From positions 1 to 39,014 of the forward strand of contig CALMKX010000390.1 in assembly GCA_937867335.1 (NCBI GenBank): 39,014 nucleotides of DNA. Direction: 5' to 3'. Numbering within the stretch: position 1 is the first letter of the stretch; the number at the start of each line of letters is the position of its first letter. Shown here piece after piece: positions 36,612 to 39,014 of this stretch. The notes below the pieces were generated by a model. That model did not search any database, had not been told where the DNA came from, and saw nothing but the letters and a program-made list of their open reading frames with translations. The translations under genes were made by a program, and so were the position numbers. Source of the DNA: an uncultured Acidobacteriota bacterium (GTDB lineage: Bacteria > Acidobacteriota > Thermoanaerobaculia > Multivoradales > SZUA-115).

Positions 36612-36938
36612 TCAATGGACCGCGTCCTCGGGACGCGAAAGATCGCGCGGCAACGGCACCCGGCGAGCGGGGGCGGTGGGCTCGGGCTCCCGAGTGAGGC
36701 CCTGGAGGCGGTGGATGCCGCCCGGGCCGTAGCCGACGAGCATCCGCTCGCCGTCGACTTCCACCACCGCCAGACGATGGTGGCGGTCGAGAGCCCGAGT
36801 CTCGAGCACTTGGATGCGGCTGGTCTTGCGCGTCCCGCCGAGCGCGGTGGCCCGGGGCAGCACGAAGCGCAGCAGCACCACCGCGAGAGCCAGCACCACT
36901 ACCAGGGAGACGACGACCCGGGCGAGCTCGGCGGCCAT
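36612..36938 (-). CDS. FliO-like export assembly factor
   Basis: A 108-residue protein with one N-terminal membrane segment (LARVVVSLVVVLALAVVLLR) and a cytoplasmic SH3-like domain (IQVLETRALDRHHRLAVVEV, then GERMLVGYG). This is the FliO architecture. FliO helps FliP assemble in flagella and is normally missing from injectisome operons, so its presence immediately before sctR is notable. The start shares one base with the sctQ stop (TGATG). Confidence 0.75.
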   Translation of the reverse strand: MAAELARVVVSLVVVLALAVVLLRFVLPRATALGGTRKTSRIQVLETRALDRHHRLAVVEVDGERMLVGYGPGGIHRLQGLTREPEPTAPARRVPLPRDLSRPEDAVH

Positions 36939-38506
36939 CAGCCGTCCGCCTCGGTGGTGCCCCACCACTGCTCGACGGCGATGCCCACCCGGCCGTCGAT
37001 CACCAACACCCGGCCATGGCCCATCACCCGGCTGCCGGCGGCGTCGTGCACCAGGATGCGCACCGGCTCCTCGGGGCTGCGCTCGAGGCGGATCGCCGTG
37101 CCCTCCTGCCAGGAGGCGAGCTCGGCGAAGGGCACGCTCAGGCGATCGAGCTCGAAAGAAACCGCCACTTCGAGCTCGCGAGGCAGTCCGGTGGGCAGGG
37201 CGGGGGCGTTCTTGGTTTCCTTGATTTCCGGCACGTTGGGCATCCCTCCTTGAGGCGAGGCGGTCCAATGGGAAGAGGCCAGGCTGAGCTCCAGGCGGCC
37301 GCGGTCCAGGCCCACGGCGACTGGCCGCTCGAGGTGTTGGATCGAAAGCGTGGCCTCGCCGGCGAAGGGCGCGGCGGCGGCCTCCTGGGCGCTGCGGCCC
37401 AGCCAGCGCTCGGGTACCAGCACATCCCCCGGGCCCACCGAGGCGAGCTCGAGGCTGGAGAGCCGGCTCTCGCCGTAGCGCACCTGGGCGTCGAAGCGCA
37501 GCCGCCCGAGCGCGCTGCGCAGGCCGGGCTCCGGGGCCGGCTTGGGCCCGGAAGCGGCGCTCCACAGCACGGTGGCCGGCAGGCGGCGCTCGGCGAAGGC
37601 CGCCTCGAGGGCGGCGAAGAACCACAGCTCGCCGCTTTCCTCGGGCCGCTCCAGGGGCTGGCCGGTCTCGACCGCCAGGCCGATCTCCGCCGCCAGGGCC
37701 GCCGCCACCCGGCCCCACGCGAAGGTGGTGATGGCCCGGTCGACGGGGTTGGCGAGCCCCACCACCACGCCGGGAGGGCTCCAGCCGAGCGAGGCGTAGG
37801 CGAAGGAAAGCCAGCTCTCCGGCACCCGCAGGTAGCCCCGGAAGCCGCCGGCGGTGAAGGGCAGCCAGATCTCCCCTCTTCCGCCCAGAGCCGCGAAGGG
37901 CTCGCGACTGGCGAGGGCCTTGGCGGCCACCACCCTGAGGCGCACCGAGCCCTGCCGGTCGGGCCCGCGCAGGCGGCCCACCTCCACGCGCAGCTCACCG
38001 GCTTCGATCACGTCGCCGGCGGCGATCTTGCGGGGCGAGCGGGCTCGCAGGGCCTGGCTGCCGAGGCGGGTCGAGCCCTCGGCGACGTCCACCAGGTACA
38101 CCTCGCCTTTCTCCAGCTTGAGCTCGCATTGCTCCCGGGCCAGGCCGAGATCCGAGATGCGCACGTGGCAGGAAGGGCCGCTACCGATGCGGATCGGCAT
38201 CTCGCCCAGGGGCAGATCGAGGCGCTGGCGGCCGCGGTGCCCGGCCTTGGTGAGCACCAGCTCGAGGGTGGAGCTTCTGGCCTCGCCCAGGCGCCAAACC
38301 TCGGAAAGCGCCGCCTCGGTCGCCGCCAGCACGGGGGCCGGCAGCGTCGCGAGAGTGGCCTCGGCCAGGCGGTCGAGGCGGGTGAGCTCGAGCTCGGCGG
38401 CGCTCGCGAGCGGCAGGAAGCCGACCCAGGAGGGAGCGTCGAGCGCCTGGGCAGAGGCCAGCAAGGACCAGTTTCGGGCGACAGAGGGTGGCTGGGTGGC
38501 GATCAT
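36938..38506 (-). CDS. sctQ: SctQ/FliN-family C-ring protein with FHA domain
   Basis: A 522-residue protein. Residues 1-95 are helical and unassigned. About 95-180 is an FHA domain (MPIRIGSGPSCHVRISDLGL, then 'GEVYLVDVAEGSTRLGS'). About 195-330 is the SctQ/FliM-like middle part. Two SpoA domains follow, a first one around 340-420 (RYGESRLSSLELASVGPGDV) and a C-terminal one at about 445-515 (VSFELDRLSVPFAELASWQE, 'GHGRVLVIDGRVGIAVEQ'). SctQ builds the cytoplasmic sorting platform (the C-ring equivalent). An FHA inside it is not in the standard proteins; usually SctD supplies the FHA. This FHA lacks the pThr-binding Arg (GS for GR), the Ser and the His (LAREQ), so it is probably structural. The ATG at 38506 has only a weak ribosome site. 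Confidence 0.85.
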   Translation of the reverse strand: MIATQPPSVARNWSLLASAQALDAPSWVGFLPLASAAELELTRLDRLAEATLATLPAPVLAATEAALSEVWRLGEARSSTLELVLTKAGHRGRQRLDLPLGEMPIRIGSGPSCHVRISDLGLAREQCELKLEKGEVYLVDVAEGSTRLGSQALRARSPRKIAAGDVIEAGELRVEVGRLRGPDRQGSVRLRVVAAKALASREPFAALGGRGEIWLPFTAGGFRGYLRVPESWLSFAYASLGWSPPGVVVGLANPVDRAITTFAWGRVAAALAAEIGLAVETGQPLERPEESGELWFFAALEAAFAERRLPATVLWSAASGPKPAPEPGLRSALGRLRFDAQVRYGESRLSSLELASVGPGDVLVPERWLGRSAQEAAAAPFAGEATLSIQHLERPVAVGLDRGRLELSLASSHWTASPQGGMPNVPEIKETKNAPALPTGLPRELEVAVSFELDRLSVPFAELASWQEGTAIRLERSPEEPVRILVHDAAGSRVMGHGRVLVIDGRVGIAVEQWWGTTEADG

Positions 38507-38533
38507 GGTATCCCGGTTCCGCGGTGACTCCGC

Positions 38534-38699
38534 TCAGTCCTCGTCGAGACGGTGGGGGTGGTCGAACCAGGCCCGGCCGCGGGATTGCTGGCCCTGCTGG
38601 AATTGGCCGTCGAAGCCCGAGCCCTGGCCTTTCTGGGCCGCGGCGATCTCGGGGCGGGAGGGGTCCAGGCTGCGGTGGGGGCGAAGCCGCGTTGAGCAT
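38534..38699 (-). pseudogene. possible small first gene of the type III operon, frame broken
   Basis: The last 47 codons before the stop at 38534 (SLDPSRPEIAAAQKGQGSGF onward, ending AWFDHPHRLDED) have the strong G/C third-position bias of real genes here. That frame has no sensible start. An ATG at 38699 opens a neighbouring frame (MLNAASPPPQPGPLP) that would join it if one C were removed from the CCCC run near 38650. That would give a protein of about 54 residues, 27 bases before sctQ. This may be a sequencing indel or a real frameshift; function unknown. Confidence 0.35.
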
Positions 38700-38741
38700 G
38701 TCGCCCGCCGAGATTTGCCACCCCCGCCGGGCCTGTGCAAC

Positions 38742-38747
38742 ATTATA
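38742..38747 (-). promoter_or_regulatory. perfect TATAAT -10 box upstream of the type III operon
   Basis: On the minus strand TATAAT (38747-38742), in an otherwise GC-rich stretch, about 40 bases before the ATG at 38699. The -35 position (about 38765-38770) falls on the GATC break, so the native -35 has probably been lost from this sequence. Confidence 0.45.
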
Positions 38748-38774
38748 GCTCGCGTGCCGGGCCTGATCGATCGC

Positions 38775-39014
38775 GAGATCGCTTGCGGCGTGCAGTCGTC
38801 TTCACCGTCGCTAAAGTCAATCCATATACATGTGTCTTCCGACCCCGGACACCACAACGTCGTAGACTCTTCCCGTATTCGCAGAAGTCCATTGAGTCGG
38901 ATATTCCGGTTATCGAATCGCTCTGGATGTCTAACCAACTCCGACAGCGACACGTCGTCGACGCCCAACGGTGTCTCGACACTCGCGCTTCCTAAGGTCG
39001 CCGGTTCTCGAATT
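38775..39014 (-). CDS. fragment of an unrelated gene, cut at both ends
   Basis: A frame open to the window edge reads ...VSLSELVRHPERFDNRNIRL, then LNGLLRIREESTTLWCPG and CIWIDFSDGEDDC. It resembles short proteins or domains with a 'L..NPERFDGK.VRV.GYL' strand pattern, of unknown function. The codons are less GC-biased than in the type III operon. At the cluster of GATC sites (38765-38780) it runs out into sequence that belongs to the operon side. A TTG at 38968 could be a start, but the frame is open further upstream. Confidence 0.45.

Noticed and set aside
38503-38721. A 72-residue frame whose stop overlaps the sctQ start (ATGA)
   Set aside because: The overlap is attractive, but the protein is Arg/Ser/Pro/Thr low-complexity with poor third-position bias; the neighbouring frame ending at 38534 has the coding bias.
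39008-39014. Terminal CGAATT as an EcoRI cloning end
   Set aside because: The window stops there, so the next base is unknown, and one hexamer match at an edge is weak evidence.

Overview
The window is a high-GC bacterial sequence of about 35 kb (roughly 3927-38768). It is flanked by short pieces that look as if they come from other genomes. The composition, the fused gamma/alpha KorA, the DUF11 surface protein, the matrixin protease with a C-terminal 'GDGFETG' tag and the Rap-like TPR protein all suggest an uncultured Acidobacteriota member (Thermoanaerobaculia-like). This is inference; there is no rRNA gene to test it.

Edges. Positions 1-566 are AT-richer and hold a canonical FHA protein and two gene fragments. 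Positions 569-3927 are the packaging end of a podovirus-type phage on the minus strand: portal (5'-truncated), Bbp19-like protein, a GT9-like glycosyltransferase, scaffold and two tiny ORFs. At 3927-3930 the portal frame stops and nuoD begins mid-gene. From about 38765 to the end is part of an unrelated gene. All three breaks fall on GATC, so I read the window as a composite joined at Sau3AI/DpnII-type sites rather than as natural insertions.

Main segment, left half (plus strand unless stated): nuoD 3' end and nuoI (complex I); a large secreted DUF11 protein; korA-korB (2-oxoacid:ferredoxin oxidoreductase) with a trailing DsrE-like gene; a minus-strand secreted matrixin metalloprotease; an MBL-fold hydrolase; a minus-strand DrrAB-type ABC exporter; a translationally coupled FbpABC-type importer plus an MFS transporter; and initiator tRNA-fMet on the minus strand with its own promoter and terminator.

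Middle: a small exported protein, a TPR protein with an almost leaderless promoter, and a convergent double-HTH regulator form a possible signalling module. A DtxR/MntR-type metalloregulator follows.

Right half, all minus strand: from 38768 down to 28628 lies a type III export operon, sctQ-fliO-like-sctR-S-T-U-V, in the order of flagellar fliN-O-P-Q-R-flhB-flhA. Three of its proteins carry FHA domains: SctQ itself, a tail-anchored FHA protein, and an FHA-TM-IPT/TIG protein that may stand in for SctD. Immediately downstream are a sigma-54 response regulator, a histidine kinase and a lipoprotein, a set like QseF-QseE-QseG. No ATPase, secretin, needle or SctJ gene is present. This FHA-rich, flagellum-ordered type III system is the most unusual biology in the window.
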